Shown here: positions 30,602 through 43,429 of the stretch, piece by piece
Layout: the number at the start of each line of letters is the position of its first letter
Numbering within the stretch: position 1 is the stretch's first letter
Source of the DNA: Pasteurella atlantica
GTDB taxonomy: Bacteria; Pseudomonadota; Gammaproteobacteria; Enterobacterales; Pasteurellaceae
Direction: 5' to 3'
Assembly: GCF_963693435.1 (NCBI RefSeq)
Contig: NZ_OY856306.1
Coordinates: forward strand, 1,736,001-1,800,000
Length of the DNA: 64,000 nt
Position numbers and translations under genes: made by a program
Notes under the pieces: model-generated
Told to the model about the DNA's origin: nothing
Databases searched by the model: none
The model's input: only the letters and a program-made list of their open reading frames with translations

Positions 30602-30670
30602 ATATTTTGATGAGGGAATAATCGGACGTTATGAATAATATAATTGTTCAAAATACATAGAAATCAAATA

Positions 30671-30722
30671 AGCGGTATGATGTGACAAAAAATTTGCAAA
30701 TTTCGATCAACATCGCACCGCT
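30671..30722. terminator. Uptake-signal-type inverted repeat downstream of lacZ
   Basis: AGCGGTATGATG pairs with CATCGCACCGCT around AATTTGCAAATTT, 16 bp past the lacZ stop. It fits the uptake-signal-based terminators common in this family. Confidence 0.6.
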
Positions 30723-30737
30723 ATTAAATGTTATTTG

Positions 30738-33770
<3,033 letters not shown>

Positions 33771-33787
33771 TTATTTGTTCATTTATA

Positions 33788-35056
33788 CTAAGCTTGTTCT
33801 GGTGTTAATTTTTTTCCTGTTAAAGCAAACAGAGAAAGAACAGTAAAACCAAAAGCGATACAACCAAGAATGAAATAGGTATCTTGGTAGCCGTGTATGT
33901 CATATAATTTGCCCACAATTGGCGATTCAACCATACTTACCACTTCTTTAATAAATTGACAAGCCACTAAGTAAACAGTTGCAGAAAAATGCACTTCAAA
34001 CACATTTGAAATATATTTAAATAAGCCGACTAAATAGAAAGGTACTTCAAACATATGTAAAGTTTTTAATACCACGACGTGCCACGCTTCCGTTGCAAAT
34101 GAAGATCCTGTGATACGAATACTCATAATTACACCCGCAATCAATAACGCATTTTTTGCACCGATAAAGCGGTTAATAATGACTGGAACGAAGAACATAA
34201 TAATTGCATTTAATGTTTCTCCGAGCGTTGTTACGTAACCAAACATTTCAATTCCTTTTTCTTTCGATTCAAAGAACGTATTAAAGAAATTACCAAACTG
34301 TTGGTCAAAAATATCATAGGTACAAGCCACACCCACAACATAAGCAATTAAAGCCCAAAATTGTGGACGTTTTAATAAAGCAAAAGCCTGCTTTAAGCTT
34401 ACAGGATTTTTATTCTCACCTAATTTATCAATCACAGCAGAAGTTGAACTATTTGAAGGTTTCATCATTGCGACTAAAACTAATAATACAAGAGCGGCAA
34501 TAGAGCCTAACCAAAAAACAGAATTAGGATTTGAACTATACAAGTTGCCTGCCAAAGAGGCACAAATTCCCCAACCAAACATACCAAACATTCTCGCACG
34601 TCCATATTCAAAACGACTTAAACGGCTAATACGTTCAATATAAGCTTCGGAAGCTGGTGCCCCACTTTTAAACACAAAGCCCATATAAGCCCCACCAGAT
34701 AATGCCCCTAAAAAGACATTGACTTTTAAGAGTGGTGCAAAAACATAGATGAAGAAAGGGGCATAGAAAAGTAAAGTAATCGCAAGCACCCATAACATAT
34801 GTTTTTTAATACCGAGTTTATCGGTTAAGTAACCAAAAATAGGTTGGAAACAGATAGCTGAAAATGACATTGATGAAAAAACTAAACCGATGTCTTCGCC
34901 AGATAAACCATTGATATCGCCCAACCAAATCCCAAGAAAAGGAAAACAGGTTGCCATAATAAAAAAGTATGTGAAGAAATAAGCACCTGATACCCAATAA
35001 TTTCTATTGGTAAGATAATAGTGCTGTTGACCTTGATTAGATAGTGTTTCTGACAT
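33788..35056 (-). CDS. lacY: Lactose permease (LacY-type H+ symporter)
   Basis: A 422-residue, 12-helix inner-membrane proton symporter. It follows E. coli LacY closely through the functional core: GAPASEAYIERISRLSRFEYGRARMFG contains the sugar- and pairing residues corresponding to E126 (here E137) and R144 (here R155). The later segments GYVTTLGETLNA (E269 region), IMSIRITGSSFA (R302 region) and KTLHMFEVPF (H322/E325 region) are also conserved. It is first gene of lacYZ, the reverse of the E. coli lacZY order. AAGGAGTTTTC precedes the ATG. Confidence 0.95.
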   Translation of the reverse strand: MSETLSNQGQQHYYLTNRNYWVSGAYFFTYFFIMATCFPFLGIWLGDINGLSGEDIGLVFSSMSFSAICFQPIFGYLTDKLGIKKHMLWVLAITLLFYAPFFIYVFAPLLKVNVFLGALSGGAYMGFVFKSGAPASEAYIERISRLSRFEYGRARMFGMFGWGICASLAGNLYSSNPNSVFWLGSIAALVLLVLVAMMKPSNSSTSAVIDKLGENKNPVSLKQAFALLKRPQFWALIAYVVGVACTYDIFDQQFGNFFNTFFESKEKGIEMFGYVTTLGETLNAIIMFFVPVIINRFIGAKNALLIAGVIMSIRITGSSFATEAWHVVVLKTLHMFEVPFYLVGLFKYISNVFEVHFSATVYLVACQFIKEVVSMVESPIVGKLYDIHGYQDTYFILGCIAFGFTVLSLFALTGKKLTPEQA

Positions 35057-35095
35057 AGAAAACTCCTTATTTAAAATATATAAATTTCGCCAAAT

Positions 35096-35107
35096 GTTAA
35101 CGTTATC
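35096..35107. promoter_or_regulatory. LacI-type operator O1 (lacY side)
   Basis: GTTAACGTTATC, one mismatch from the perfect palindrome at 35205-35216, 40 bp before lacY. Confidence 0.7.
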
Positions 35108-35136
35108 AAAAAACTTATCAAGCCATAAATACTTAT

Positions 35137-35158
35137 AAATGTGATCTAGCTCACAAAT
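35137..35158. promoter_or_regulatory. CRP site 1 of the lac region
   Basis: Core TGTGATCTAGCTCACA (TGTGA-N6-TCACA) flanked by AAA and AAT, a near-consensus CRP site. Confidence 0.85.
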
Positions 35159-35170
35159 GTTAAGGTTATC
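35159..35170. promoter_or_regulatory. LacI-type operator O2 (middle)
   Basis: GTTAAGGTTATC, adjoining CRP site 1; two mismatches from the perfect palindrome. Confidence 0.6.
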
Positions 35171-35180
35171 ATTTTAATTT

Positions 35181-35196
35181 TGTGAACCAGATCACA
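35181..35196. promoter_or_regulatory. CRP site 2 of the lac region
   Basis: TGTGAACCAGATCACA (TGTGA-N6-TCACA), centred 41 bp from CRP site 1. Confidence 0.85.
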
Positions 35197-35204
35197 CTTT
35201 TGCG

Positions 35205-35216
35205 GTTAACGTTAAC
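35205..35216. promoter_or_regulatory. LacI-type operator O3 (regulator side)
   Basis: Perfect palindrome GTTAACGTTAAC, 53 bp before the regulator start. It suggests autoregulation as well as repression of lacYZ by looping. Confidence 0.75.
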
Positions 35217-35268
35217 AAAAAAGAGAGTATTACAGGTAAAATAGAAAAAAATAAGAAGGATAATAAAA

Positions 35269-36267
35269 ATGGCATCATTAAAACAAGTCGCAGAATTGGC
35301 AGGGGTTTCTTTAATGACCGTATCTAGAGCATTAAATAATCCTGAGAAATTATCTGCAAAAACTTATAAACACGTAAAAAAAGCAATTGATGAACTGAAT
35401 TATGTGCCTAATTTTTCTGCAAAAAACATTCGAGGATCAACTGGCAAGACGATCGGTGTGCTATCTTTAGGTACAGCAACGACGCCATTCTCTGTTGAAA
35501 TCATTCTTGCAATTGAAAAAACGGTGCGACAACACGGCTGGCATTCTTTTGTGATCAATACGTTTGAAGATGATGAGCAAGAAATGGAACAGGCAGCAGA
35601 ACGTTTATTATCTTATCGTCCAGCTGGGATTATCGTGGCAAGAAATGGTTTAAAAGAAGTAAAAATTCCTCAAAAATTACATAATATTCCGATGGTGTTA
35701 TCAAATTGTGTGACGAATGATGTTGATGTAGCAAGCTATATTCCTAATGATTTTCAAGGGCAGTTTGATTTAACTGAACTATTGGTTAAAAAGGGCTATA
35801 AAAAGCCCCTTTGTATGTATATTCCAGAAAAATCCATCGCAGCCAAAGAGCGTAAAAATGGTTTTGAAAAAGCTTGGTTTAGTCAATTAAATCCTCAGAT
35901 ACCAGAACAACATTTTATGATTGGTACACCTCATACTTACGAAAATGGAGCAAAACCGCTTGAAAAGTTGTTAGAGAATAATCCTAAGAAATTAGATTTT
36001 GATATTATAGTGTGTGGTAATGACCGTATTGCATTTCTCACTTATCAACTCTTATTAAGTAGAGGTTTTCGTATCCCAGAAGATGTGGCAGTGGTTGGTT
36101 ACGATAATATGGTTGGTGTTACACACTTATTTCAACCGTCACTCACCACTGTACAACTCCCCCACTATGAAATGGGAAAACAGGCAGCACTGCATTTTAT
36201 TGAGGGAAGAAATTCGATAGGAGAAAATTCGATTACTTGTCCATTAATTATTGGACAGTCTTGTTAA
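35269..36267 (+). CDS. LacI-family repressor of the lac genes
   Basis: A 332-residue repressor. The helix-turn-helix and hinge are at the N-terminus: LKQVAELAGVSLMTVSRALN, then YVPNFSAKNIRG. The periplasmic-binding-like effector domain follows from about residue 62 (TIGVLS...), with AVVGYDNM and SLTTVQLPHYEMG typical of the family. It is transcribed divergently from lacYZ and flanked by three matching operators, so it is the likely lactose/galactoside-responsive repressor. The overall pattern (LLKGYxxP-type VKKGYKKP) is closer to GntR/GalR-type LacI relatives than to E. coli LacI, so effector identity is inferred from context. Confidence 0.9.
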   Translation: MASLKQVAELAGVSLMTVSRALNNPEKLSAKTYKHVKKAIDELNYVPNFSAKNIRGSTGKTIGVLSLGTATTPFSVEIILAIEKTVRQHGWHSFVINTFEDDEQEMEQAAERLLSYRPAGIIVARNGLKEVKIPQKLHNIPMVLSNCVTNDVDVASYIPNDFQGQFDLTELLVKKGYKKPLCMYIPEKSIAAKERKNGFEKAWFSQLNPQIPEQHFMIGTPHTYENGAKPLEKLLENNPKKLDFDIIVCGNDRIAFLTYQLLLSRGFRIPEDVAVVGYDNMVGVTHLFQPSLTTVQLPHYEMGKQAALHFIEGRNSIGENSITCPLIIGQSC

Positions 36268-36273
36268 GAAAAA

Positions 36274-36331
36274 ACAAGCGGTATGATTTAATCAAAAATT
36301 TGCAAATTTTGATCAACATCGTACCGCTTGA
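36274..36331. terminator. Bidirectional uptake-signal terminator between lac regulator and metK
   Basis: ACAAGCGGTATGAT at 36274 pairs with ATCGTACCGCTTG ending near 36331 around AATTTGCAAATTT. It lies between two convergent genes and includes a perfect uptake signal. Confidence 0.75.
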
Positions 36332-36340
36332 TTTTATAAA

Positions 36341-37495
36341 TTATTTCAATCCTGCTTCAAAACGTAAAATATCTGCTTTATCTGTTTTTTCCCAAGGGAA
36401 ATGTTCACGTCCGAAGTGTCCGTAAGCGGCAGTTTCACGATAAATGGGTTTAATTAGATCTAACATTTGAATTAAGCCGTAAGGACGTAAATCAAAATGC
36501 TGACGCACTAAGCGAACTAACACTTCATTACTTACTTTACCTGTTCCAAAGGTTTCTACCATTATTGAGGTTGGATCTGCGACACCTATTGCATAAGAAA
36601 GCTGAATTTCACAACGATCTGCTAAACCCGCGGCTACAATATTTTTCGCCACATAACGCGCGGCATAAGCTGCCGAACGGTCAACTTTTGATGGATCTTT
36701 ACCAGAGAATGCACCGCCACCGTGACGAGCCGCACCACCGTAAGTATCAACAATAATTTTACGTCCTGTTAAGCCACAGTCACCCATTGGACCGCCAATA
36801 ACAAAACGCCCTGTTGGATTAATAAAATATTTGGTATCTTTACTTAACCATTCACTTGGCAAAATAGGTTTGATAATTTCTTCCATTACCCCTTCGTGAA
36901 GATCTTTTTGAGAAACGGTGTCTGAGTGCTGAGTTGAAAGTACTACGGCATCAATGCCTTTAATTTTATTATCTTCATAAATAAAGGTAATTTGGCTTTT
37001 TGCATCAGGGCGTAACCAATTTAATTTACCACTTTTACGTACTTCTGCTTGTTTTTGCATTAATAAGTGAGCATAGGTAATTGGTGCTGGCATTAATACG
37101 TCAGTTTCATTGGTCGCATAGCCAAACATAATGCCTTGATCCCCCGCGCCTTGTTCAAAAGGATCAGTTCTATCAACACCTTGATTAATATCAGGAGATT
37201 GTTTACCAATTGCATTTAATACAGCACAAGAATGGGCATCAAAGCCCATATCAGAATGAGTATACCCAATATCGCAAATCACTTCTCGAGTTAGACTTTC
37301 AATATCGACCCAAGCCGTTGTGGTAATTTCACCGCCCACTAATGCCATACCTGTCTTTACATAAGTTTCACAAGCTACACGCGCTTTTGGATCTTGTTTT
37401 AATATTTCATCTAAAACTGCATCAGAGATTTGATCTGCAATTTTATCAGGGTGTCCTTCTGAAACAGATTCTGAAGTAAATAAATTCATTGCCAT
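36341..37495 (-). CDS. metK: S-adenosylmethionine synthase
   Basis: Makes S-adenosylmethionine from methionine and ATP; cytosolic homotetramer. The 384-residue protein begins [20 protein letters not shown] (first signature) and contains [15 protein letters not shown] near residue 117 and [15 protein letters not shown] near residue 255 (phosphate loop), all standard. It stands alone between the lac and gal groups, on the minus strand. No SAM riboswitch structure was recognised in the 160 bp upstream. Confidence 0.97.
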   Translation of the reverse strand: MAMNLFTSESVSEGHPDKIADQISDAVLDEILKQDPKARVACETYVKTGMALVGGEITTTAWVDIESLTREVICDIGYTHSDMGFDAHSCAVLNAIGKQSPDINQGVDRTDPFEQGAGDQGIMFGYATNETDVLMPAPITYAHLLMQKQAEVRKSGKLNWLRPDAKSQITFIYEDNKIKGIDAVVLSTQHSDTVSQKDLHEGVMEEIIKPILPSEWLSKDTKYFINPTGRFVIGGPMGDCGLTGRKIIVDTYGGAARHGGGAFSGKDPSKVDRSAAYAARYVAKNIVAAGLADRCEIQLSYAIGVADPTSIMVETFGTGKVSNEVLVRLVRQHFDLRPYGLIQMLDLIKPIYRETAAYGHFGREHFPWEKTDKADILRFEAGLK

Positions 37496-37535
37496 TGTGC
37501 TATTCCTTAATATTAAGTAGGTTTACAAAATACCT

Positions 37536-37578
37536 AAGCGGTAACATTTTGTAAAATTTTTACAATATCTTACCGCTT
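37536..37578. terminator. Uptake-signal inverted repeat downstream of galM
   Basis: AAGCGGTAA pairs with TTACCGCTT, with a nested TTGTAAAA/TTTTTACAA pairing. It lies 77 bp past the galM stop and 41 bp before metK. Probable terminator of galTKM. Confidence 0.55.
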
Positions 37579-37654
37579 ATTTATAATTTTTTAGAGGTTT
37601 AAACATCTAGACGTCTATAATATATTTTTTTACTCAAAATCACAATCTATTTTT

Positions 37655-38680
37655 TTAATCTATTTTAAATATTGTCCACTGTTTATATTTTTCACCTGCC
37701 TTTATAATTCCACCATATTTCTGCCATTCAGGATGATTAGGGGTATCTGGCAATGCTTGGGTTTCTAATGCAATTCCTGAATAATCACTATAGACCCCCT
37801 TATGGCGATTTGGGTTGTTTGCAAGATAGTTTCCAGTATAAACTTGTAATGCAGGTTGTGAGGTGAATACTTGTAATTGCAATGAGTTATCTGAAGCCGT
37901 TAAAATCGCACAAGGTTGCTCGCCTTGATGATTTAATAAAAAGGAGTGATCATAACCTTTGGTAAGTTGTTGCTCTTCTTTGAGAAAATCCTTGCTGATT
38001 ACTTTTTCATCACGAAAATCAAAACTGGTATTTTCAACGGCTTTTAACGGTGCATTTGGGATACCTTCATTATCCACAGGTAAAAAATAATCCGCATTCA
38101 GCTGTAATTTATGATCACGAACATCACTACCAATCTCAGCATTATCTAAATTAAAATAACTATGATTGGTTAAATTCAATGGCGTATCTTGATCAGACTC
38201 ACCTTCAAATTCGATTTTGACTTCATTTTTTTCTGTTAAATGATAAGTAGCATAAACCGTTACATTACCTGCAAATCCTTGAGCGCCGTCCTGTGAAAAA
38301 AGTGAAAAAGTAATCATATTCTCACTTTTTTCTTTAATGTTCCAACGTCGATGACTAAAACCCTCGCCACCGTGTAGTTGATGTTTTCCTTGATTGGCAA
38401 CTAGCTGATATTTTTTACCATTTAGTTGAAAACTGGCATTCGCAATGCGATTAGCATAACGCCCCACTGTTGCCCCTAAATAAGCACTTTGATTAAGATA
38501 ATCTTGAGGCTGACAACCTAACAAAGTTTCTCTAAGCTCATTATTTACAGGGACTTTACAGGATATCCACGTTGCGCCCCAATCCATTACTTGAATGGAC
38601 ATTCCATTGCCATTCGTTAAAGTAAAGATCTGAAAAGGAATATTATCAGATGCTATACCAGTGGTGGTTTCCGTTAGCAT
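37655..38680 (-). CDS. galM: Aldose 1-epimerase (galactose mutarotase)
   Basis: Interconverts alpha and beta anomers of galactose so that galactokinase can use it. The preferred start is ATG at 38680 (AAGGAG seven bases upstream), giving 341 residues; the longer frame from 38707 would add nine residues inside galK. Conserved segments are [16 protein letters not shown], the catalytic [11 protein letters not shown] (histidine) near residue 165, DHSF near residue 235 and [18 protein letters not shown] near residue 295 (catalytic glutamate). Its start overlaps the galK stop (ATGCTAA), so it is translationally coupled and last of galT-galK-galM. Confidence 0.95.
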   Translation of the reverse strand: MLTETTTGIASDNIPFQIFTLTNGNGMSIQVMDWGATWISCKVPVNNELRETLLGCQPQDYLNQSAYLGATVGRYANRIANASFQLNGKKYQLVANQGKHQLHGGEGFSHRRWNIKEKSENMITFSLFSQDGAQGFAGNVTVYATYHLTEKNEVKIEFEGESDQDTPLNLTNHSYFNLDNAEIGSDVRDHKLQLNADYFLPVDNEGIPNAPLKAVENTSFDFRDEKVISKDFLKEEQQLTKGYDHSFLLNHQGEQPCAILTASDNSLQLQVFTSQPALQVYTGNYLANNPNRHKGVYSDYSGIALETQALPDTPNHPEWQKYGGIIKAGEKYKQWTIFKID

Positions 38681-39831
38681 ACTGATACTCCTTGTGAAGC
38701 TGTACACACATAAAAGGTTTCTTTTAAGCCTGTCTGTTTTTGATAATTATCCGCAATAATTTTACGTACTTCTTCTACTTTTTCAACAGGTGCAACTGCA
38801 ACAATACATCCACCAAAGCCACCACCTGTCATTCTCGCACCACCACTTGAACCGATAACGACTTGAGCAAGTTCTACTAAGTAATCTATTTCAGGTGTGG
38901 TAATTTCAAAGTCATCACGCATTGAATCGTGAGAGGCATACATCAATTTACCCAATAAGGTTAAATCACCCTGCTCTAAGGCTTTTACTGCATCAAGTAC
39001 ACGTTGATTTTCAGTCACTACGTGTCTGGCTCTTCTCATCATTTCAGGATCACAAGCGGTAAGATCTTTCTCTTTTTTTGCAAATTCTTCAATAGACACA
39101 TCTCGCAATGCTTTTACGCCGAAAAATTCCGCTGCTTTTTCACATTGTTGGCGACGAGTGTTGTATTCCCCTGTTACCAAATCGTGTTTCACATTTGAGT
39201 TTACAATCATCACGGCAACATCTTTTGGCACGGGTGTTGGCTTGGTTTCTAAACTACGGCAATCAATCATCAATAAATTATCTTTTTGCCCTAATGCTGA
39301 AATTAACTGATCCATATTGCCACAATTTGCACCCACAAATTGATTCTCAGCTTTCTGCCCGATTAACGCAATTTCAGTATGAGAAAGTGAAAGATTGCCT
39401 AATTGCTGACAGAACTTTCCTACCGCCACTTCTAATGATGCCGAAGAACTTAAACCAGAAGATAAAGGCACATTGCCACTAATCACTAAATCTGCCCCTT
39501 GTTTAAATTCAGGGCAACGCTCTTGAATAAATTTAACTACTCCACGCACATAGCCCGTCCATTTAGCCTCACTGTTTTTTGTGATCGGTTGGCTTAAATC
39601 AAATTTATCAAACTGATCTAAATCTGCCGCATAGACGTTAAAAATACTATCACTACGTTTAGTACCACTGATTGCTGTTCCATAGTTGATCGCACAAGGC
39701 ATCACAAAACCGTCATTATAATCGGTATGTTCGCCAATCACATTGACTCGCCCTGGAGCATAAACACATAAGGTTGGTTTTTGATTAAATTTTTCAACAA
39801 ATAACTGTTTCGCTTTTTCGATTGGTTGCAT
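38674..39831 (-). CDS. galK: Galactokinase
   Basis: Phosphorylates galactose at C1, the first committed Leloir step; a GHMP-family kinase of 385 residues. [20 protein letters not shown] at residues about 27-46 is the galactokinase signature. [18 protein letters not shown] near residue 119 is the ATP-binding GHMP motif, and MTGGGFGGC near residue 336 the third motif. It lies 52 bp downstream of galT. It carries a perfect uptake signal internally at 39052. Confidence 0.97.
   Translation of the reverse strand: MQPIEKAKQLFVEKFNQKPTLCVYAPGRVNVIGEHTDYNDGFVMPCAINYGTAISGTKRSDSIFNVYAADLDQFDKFDLSQPITKNSEAKWTGYVRGVVKFIQERCPEFKQGADLVISGNVPLSSGLSSSASLEVAVGKFCQQLGNLSLSHTEIALIGQKAENQFVGANCGNMDQLISALGQKDNLLMIDCRSLETKPTPVPKDVAVMIVNSNVKHDLVTGEYNTRRQQCEKAAEFFGVKALRDVSIEEFAKKEKDLTACDPEMMRRARHVVTENQRVLDAVKALEQGDLTLLGKLMYASHDSMRDDFEITTPEIDYLVELAQVVIGSSGGARMTGGGFGGCIVAVAPVEKVEEVRKIIADNYQKQTGLKETFYVCTASQGVSVC
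39052..39060 (+). repeat. DNA uptake signal sequence inside galK
   Basis: Perfect ACAAGCGGT within the coding sequence. Confidence 0.8.
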
Positions 39832-39883
39832 AATATTTCCTTTTTTGTAAATTTTAACTCACAAGTAACCGCTATATTCAATA

Positions 39884-40927
39884 TTACTTCATTTTATAAT
39901 GAGTATCTGACAACTCTCTTAAACGTATTGCAGCTTGCTCTGCGGTTAGATCTCGCTGGCTCTCCCCTAACATCTCATAGCCAACCATAAATTTACGCAC
40001 GGTGGCAGAACGTAGTAAAGGTGGATAGAAATGAGCGTGTAATTGCCAATGTTCATTCTCTTTTCCATTAAAAGGTGCAGCGTGAAAGCCCATTGAATAA
40101 GGGAATGATGTATTAAATAAATTATCATATTTTGTTGTTAATTTTTTTATTGCTAAAGCAAGATCTTTTTCTTGTTCTGTATTTAAATCCGTTAAGCGTT
40201 TAATATGCTGTTTTGGAAGTAACAAGGTTTCAAATGGCCACACCGCCCAATAAGGCACAACTGCTACCCAATATTCTGTTTCTACCACAATGCGTTCTTT
40301 AAGTTCTAATTCTTTATTGACATAATCCATTAAAAGTACCGAATTATGTTTTTTCAAATATTCAGCTTGTGCTTTATCTGCTTGGGCAACTTCATTTGGT
40401 AAGAAATTGCTTGCCCAAATTTGCCCGTGAGGATGAGGATTTGAACAGCCCATTGCTGCCCCTTTATTCTCAAAAATTTGCACCCATTGATATTTTTGAC
40501 CTAATTCTTGTAATTGTTCTTGCCACGTTTTGATCACTTCGGTGATTTCTTCAACGGTCAATAAAGGTAAGGTTTTACTGTGATCAGGTGAAAAACAAAC
40601 TACTCGGCTCTCGCCCTGTGCCTGAGAACTTTGAAAGAGAGGATCTTGTTGTTCTTGTGGAGCTGGTGTATCTTCTAAAAGGGCGGAAAAATCATTTTTA
40701 AACACGAAAGGTTGAGTATAAGCTGGATTTTGTTCACCAGTAATGCGTTTATTACTTGGACACAAATAACAACTTGGATCGTAACTTGGTTTATTTTCTT
40801 CCACTACTTTTTCTTGTTGACCTTGCCAAGGACGTTTTGCTCGATGTGGGGAAACCAAAACCCATTGTTCGGTTAATGGATTATAACGTCGATGTGGATG
40901 CTCAGTTGGATCAAATACATTATTCAT
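39884..40927 (-). CDS. galT: Galactose-1-phosphate uridylyltransferase
   Basis: Exchanges UMP between UDP-glucose and galactose 1-phosphate in the Leloir pathway. The 347-residue protein has the HIT-like catalytic triad motif [10 protein letters not shown] near residue 163. The N-terminal start matches the family ([20 protein letters not shown]), with zinc-ligand cysteines in CYLCPSN. It is the first gene of galTKM. The epimerase galE is not in this window. A Gal-type operator and CRP site lie upstream. Confidence 0.97.
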   Translation of the reverse strand: MNNVFDPTEHPHRRYNPLTEQWVLVSPHRAKRPWQGQQEKVVEENKPSYDPSCYLCPSNKRITGEQNPAYTQPFVFKNDFSALLEDTPAPQEQQDPLFQSSQAQGESRVVCFSPDHSKTLPLLTVEEITEVIKTWQEQLQELGQKYQWVQIFENKGAAMGCSNPHPHGQIWASNFLPNEVAQADKAQAEYLKKHNSVLLMDYVNKELELKERIVVETEYWVAVVPYWAVWPFETLLLPKQHIKRLTDLNTEQEKDLALAIKKLTTKYDNLFNTSFPYSMGFHAAPFNGKENEHWQLHAHFYPPLLRSATVRKFMVGYEMLGESQRDLTAEQAAIRLRELSDTHYKMK

Positions 40928-40958
40928 TTTTCCTCTCCTTTTTATTTCTTTTTAAAAA

Positions 40959-40972
40959 TGTAAACGATTACA
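40959..40972. promoter_or_regulatory. Gal operator, galT side
   Basis: TGTAAACGATTACA matches the GalR/GalS consensus (GTGTAANCGNTTACAC), 32 bp before galT. Confidence 0.75.
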
Positions 40973-41003
40973 TCCCTATTTTAACCCAGCAAAATACAAT
41001 TAC

Positions 41004-41019
41004 TGTGATCTACATCACA
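41004..41019. promoter_or_regulatory. CRP site in the gal divergent region
   Basis: TGTGATCTACATCACA, TGTGA-N6-TCACA. A second, weaker TGTGA half-site lies at 41055. Confidence 0.8.
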
Positions 41020-41079
41020 AATTTAAAATAATCATAGTAAATTACATTATTTTTTGTGAGCTAGGTATCATTTTTAAAA

Positions 41080-41091
41080 GTAACCGCTTTC
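41080..41091. promoter_or_regulatory. Gal operator, regulator side
   Basis: GTAACCGCTTTC fits the GTAANCGNTTNC core, 61 bp before the regulator gene. It also overlaps an uptake-signal core, so chance similarity is possible. Confidence 0.5.
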
Positions 41092-41151
41092 AAAAAAATA
41101 TATTTTTTATATGATGTTTAATGTCAAAACAGATCAATTAAAAGGAAAATT

Positions 41152-42156
41152 ATGATTACAATTCGTGATGTTGCTACTCTCGCAGGCGTTTCAGTTGCTA
41201 CCGTTTCTCGAGTTTTAAATAATGCTTCCTCTAGTAATAAGTCTCGCCAATCTGTTTTACACGCTGTAGAAACATTAGGTTATTGCCCTAATGCTAATGC
41301 TCAAGCTCTCGCACTAAAAAATACAGATACCGTTGGCGTTGTGGTCACAGATGTAACTGATCCTTTTTTTGCTATTTTAGTGAAAACTGTCGATCAAGTT
41401 GCCACTGAATATGGTAAAAGTATCTTAATTGGTATCGGTTACCATAACGCAGAAAAAGAACTTAATGCCATTGAGAGTTTATTACGTAAACGTTGTAATT
41501 GCTTAATTGTTCATAGTAAAGCGCTTGATGATGAAATATTAAAACATTACCTAGAAAGTGTACCGAGTATGGTCATCATTAACCGTGTTATTGAAGGATA
41601 TGAGCATCGCTGTGTTGATCTTGATAATGAAAAAGGCACTTTTTTAGCCACTGAAACATTGATTAAATTAGGGCATAAACATATAGGTTACATTGGTTCT
41701 AATCATTATATTACTGATGAGTTTGATCGTAAAAATGGCTATTTAAAAGCATTAAAAAAACATCAACTTTCACAATTAGAGCACGCTATTGTACACACAT
41801 CTCCTGATTTTGAAGGCGGTGAAGAAGCAATGATAGAACTGCTTAGCTATCACTCTGATTTAACAGCTATTGTCGCATATAATGATAATATTGCAGCAGG
41901 TGCATTATCGGTTTTAAATGAAAACAATATTAAAGTTCCTGAGCAATTTTCAATTATCGGATTTGATGATGTTCCTATTGCAAAATATTTAGTACCAAAA
42001 CTCACTACAATCAGATATCCTATTGATTTAATGGCAAGTTATGCAACCAAATTAGCATTAAACTTAGCAAATAAAGAAATTGAGCGTCCCACTTATGTAC
42101 AATTTAAACCTACTCTAGTTAAACGATTTTCAACTAAAAATTTATCCAATAAATAA
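41152..42156 (+). CDS. galS: GalR/GalS-type LacI-family repressor
   Basis: A 334-residue repressor. The N-terminus [24 protein letters not shown] is characteristic of GalR/GalS, with the hinge [18 protein letters not shown]. The effector domain begins near residue 60 ([13 protein letters not shown]). It is divergent from galTKM and immediately upstream of mglBAC, the arrangement of galS in many enteric relatives. Matching operators precede both galT and mglB. GalS is preferred over GalR because of the mgl linkage; the two cannot be separated with certainty by sequence alone. Confidence 0.9.
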   Translation: MITIRDVATLAGVSVATVSRVLNNASSSNKSRQSVLHAVETLGYCPNANAQALALKNTDTVGVVVTDVTDPFFAILVKTVDQVATEYGKSILIGIGYHNAEKELNAIESLLRKRCNCLIVHSKALDDEILKHYLESVPSMVIINRVIEGYEHRCVDLDNEKGTFLATETLIKLGHKHIGYIGSNHYITDEFDRKNGYLKALKKHQLSQLEHAIVHTSPDFEGGEEAMIELLSYHSDLTAIVAYNDNIAAGALSVLNENNIKVPEQFSIIGFDDVPIAKYLVPKLTTIRYPIDLMASYATKLALNLANKEIERPTYVQFKPTLVKRFSTKNLSNK

Positions 42157-42198
42157 TTTTCTTGAATTTAGATTTCAAGCTATATTTCTAAATAATTT

Positions 42199-42214
42199 AT
42201 GAAAACGTTTTCAT
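42199..42214. promoter_or_regulatory. mgl operator
   Basis: Perfect palindrome ATGAAAACGTTTTCAT, centred 19 bp upstream of the CRP site centre; likely GalS binding site. Confidence 0.75.
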
Positions 42215-42217
42215 AAT

Positions 42218-42260
42218 TGTGAAACAGATCACAGAATTGTATTATAAATTGCTGTATGAT
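42218..42260 (+). promoter_or_regulatory. mglBAC promoter: CRP site and -10 box
   Basis: CRP core TGTGAAACAGATCACA is at 42218-42233 and TATGAT at 42255-42260. If transcription starts at 42267, the CRP site is centred at -41.5 and TATGAT at -12 to -7, exactly the class II CRP layout. No good -35 box is present, as expected for such promoters. Confidence 0.75.
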
Positions 42261-42378
42261 CATCGCGATTATCCAATATGCTATACGGATAAGTTCAATT
42301 ATTGGTAATAAAATTTTTACTATCAATAAAACTCAATATACTTTGTTTTACAAAGATTTTTCAATGGAGAAACACATT

Positions 42379-43377
42379 ATGAAAAAAACGTTTTTAAGTG
42401 CTGTGGCATTAGCAGTTGGTTTTGGTGCGGTAGCAACAGCATCTGCAAAAGACATTCCAATCGGTGTAACAATTTACAAATACGACGATAACTTTATGGC
42501 ATTAATGCGTCAAGAGATTGAAAAAGAAGCCCAAGCTCTTGGTGGTATTAAATTAAGTATGAATGACTCTCAAAATCAACAATCAATTCAAAATGACCAA
42601 ATTGATGGTTTGCTTTCAAGAGATCCTATTGTTAAAGCATTAGCAATCAACTTAGTTGACCCAGGTGCAGCAAAAACAGTTATTCGTAAAGCAAAAGGTG
42701 ACGATGTGCCAATCGTATTCTTTAACCGTGATCCGGGTACAAAAGCACTTGATACTTATGACAAAGCATATTTTGTTGGAACAAATCCTGAAGAATCTGG
42801 TGTAATGCAAGGTCAATTAATTGCAAAACAATGGAAAGCTCATCCTGAATTTGATTTAAATAAAGATGGTAAAATCCAATTTGCTTTATTAAAAGGTGAA
42901 CCTGGACACCCAGATGCAGAAGCTCGTACTAAATTTGTTATCAAAGAATTAAATGATCAAGGTTTCAAAACTGATGAATTATTTATCGATACAGGTATGT
43001 GGGATGCATCAATGGCAAAAGATAAAATGCAATCTTGGTTATCTAACCCTAAAGGTAAAGATATCGAAGTTGTTATCTGTAACAACGATGGTATGGCAAT
43101 GGGTGCATTCAATGCAATTAAAGCTGCGGGTAAAAAATTACCAATCTTTGGTGTAGATGCACTTCCTGAAGTTTTACAAATGGTTAAGAAAGGGGAAATT
43201 CTTGGTACCGTACTTAACGATGGTGTAAACCAAGGTAAAGCAGTTATGCAACTTTCTAAAAACTTAGCAGAAGGCAAAGCGCCAACTGAAGGTATGACTT
43301 ACAAACTTAACGGTAAACGTATCAACGTTCCTTATGTTGCAGTTGATGCAGATAACTTAAAAGACTTTTTAAAATAA
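42379..43377 (+). CDS. mglB: Galactose/glucose-binding periplasmic protein
   Basis: The periplasmic receptor that delivers galactose or methyl-galactoside to the MglAC transporter. The start is placed at ATG 42379 (GGAG ten bases upstream), giving a 332-residue precursor. A frame open from 42256 would begin before the predicted transcription start and is rejected. The signal peptide is [19 protein letters not shown] ending at ASAKD. The mature protein begins [29 protein letters not shown], the calcium-loop segment [21 protein letters not shown] and [13 protein letters not shown] are family features. A strong hairpin follows the gene. Confidence 0.96.
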   Translation: MKKTFLSAVALAVGFGAVATASAKDIPIGVTIYKYDDNFMALMRQEIEKEAQALGGIKLSMNDSQNQQSIQNDQIDGLLSRDPIVKALAINLVDPGAAKTVIRKAKGDDVPIVFFNRDPGTKALDTYDKAYFVGTNPEESGVMQGQLIAKQWKAHPEFDLNKDGKIQFALLKGEPGHPDAEARTKFVIKELNDQGFKTDELFIDTGMWDASMAKDKMQSWLSNPKGKDIEVVICNNDGMAMGAFNAIKAAGKKLPIFGVDALPEVLQMVKKGEILGTVLNDGVNQGKAVMQLSKNLAEGKAPTEGMTYKLNGKRINVPYVAVDADNLKDFLK

Positions 43378-43391
43378 TTTGTAATATATTT

Positions 43392-43415
43392 AGGGGGCTT
43401 AGTCCCCCTTTTTTT
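43392..43415 (+). terminator. Strong hairpin between mglB and mglA (attenuator)
   Basis: AGGGGG and CCCCCT pair around CTTAGT, followed by seven T. It lies 15 bp after the mglB stop and just before the mglA ribosome binding site. It should end most transcripts after mglB, keeping binding protein in excess over transporter subunits. Confidence 0.88.
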
Positions 43416-43429
43416 GATAGAGGTTGAAT

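Noticed and set aside
37496-37654. SAM riboswitch upstream of metK
   Set aside because: The only structure is the uptake-signal inverted repeat, better explained as the galM terminator.
42256-42378. N-terminal extension of mglB
   Set aside because: It would start before the predicted transcription start (42267) and would bury a good signal peptide; ATG 42379 has a GGAG site.
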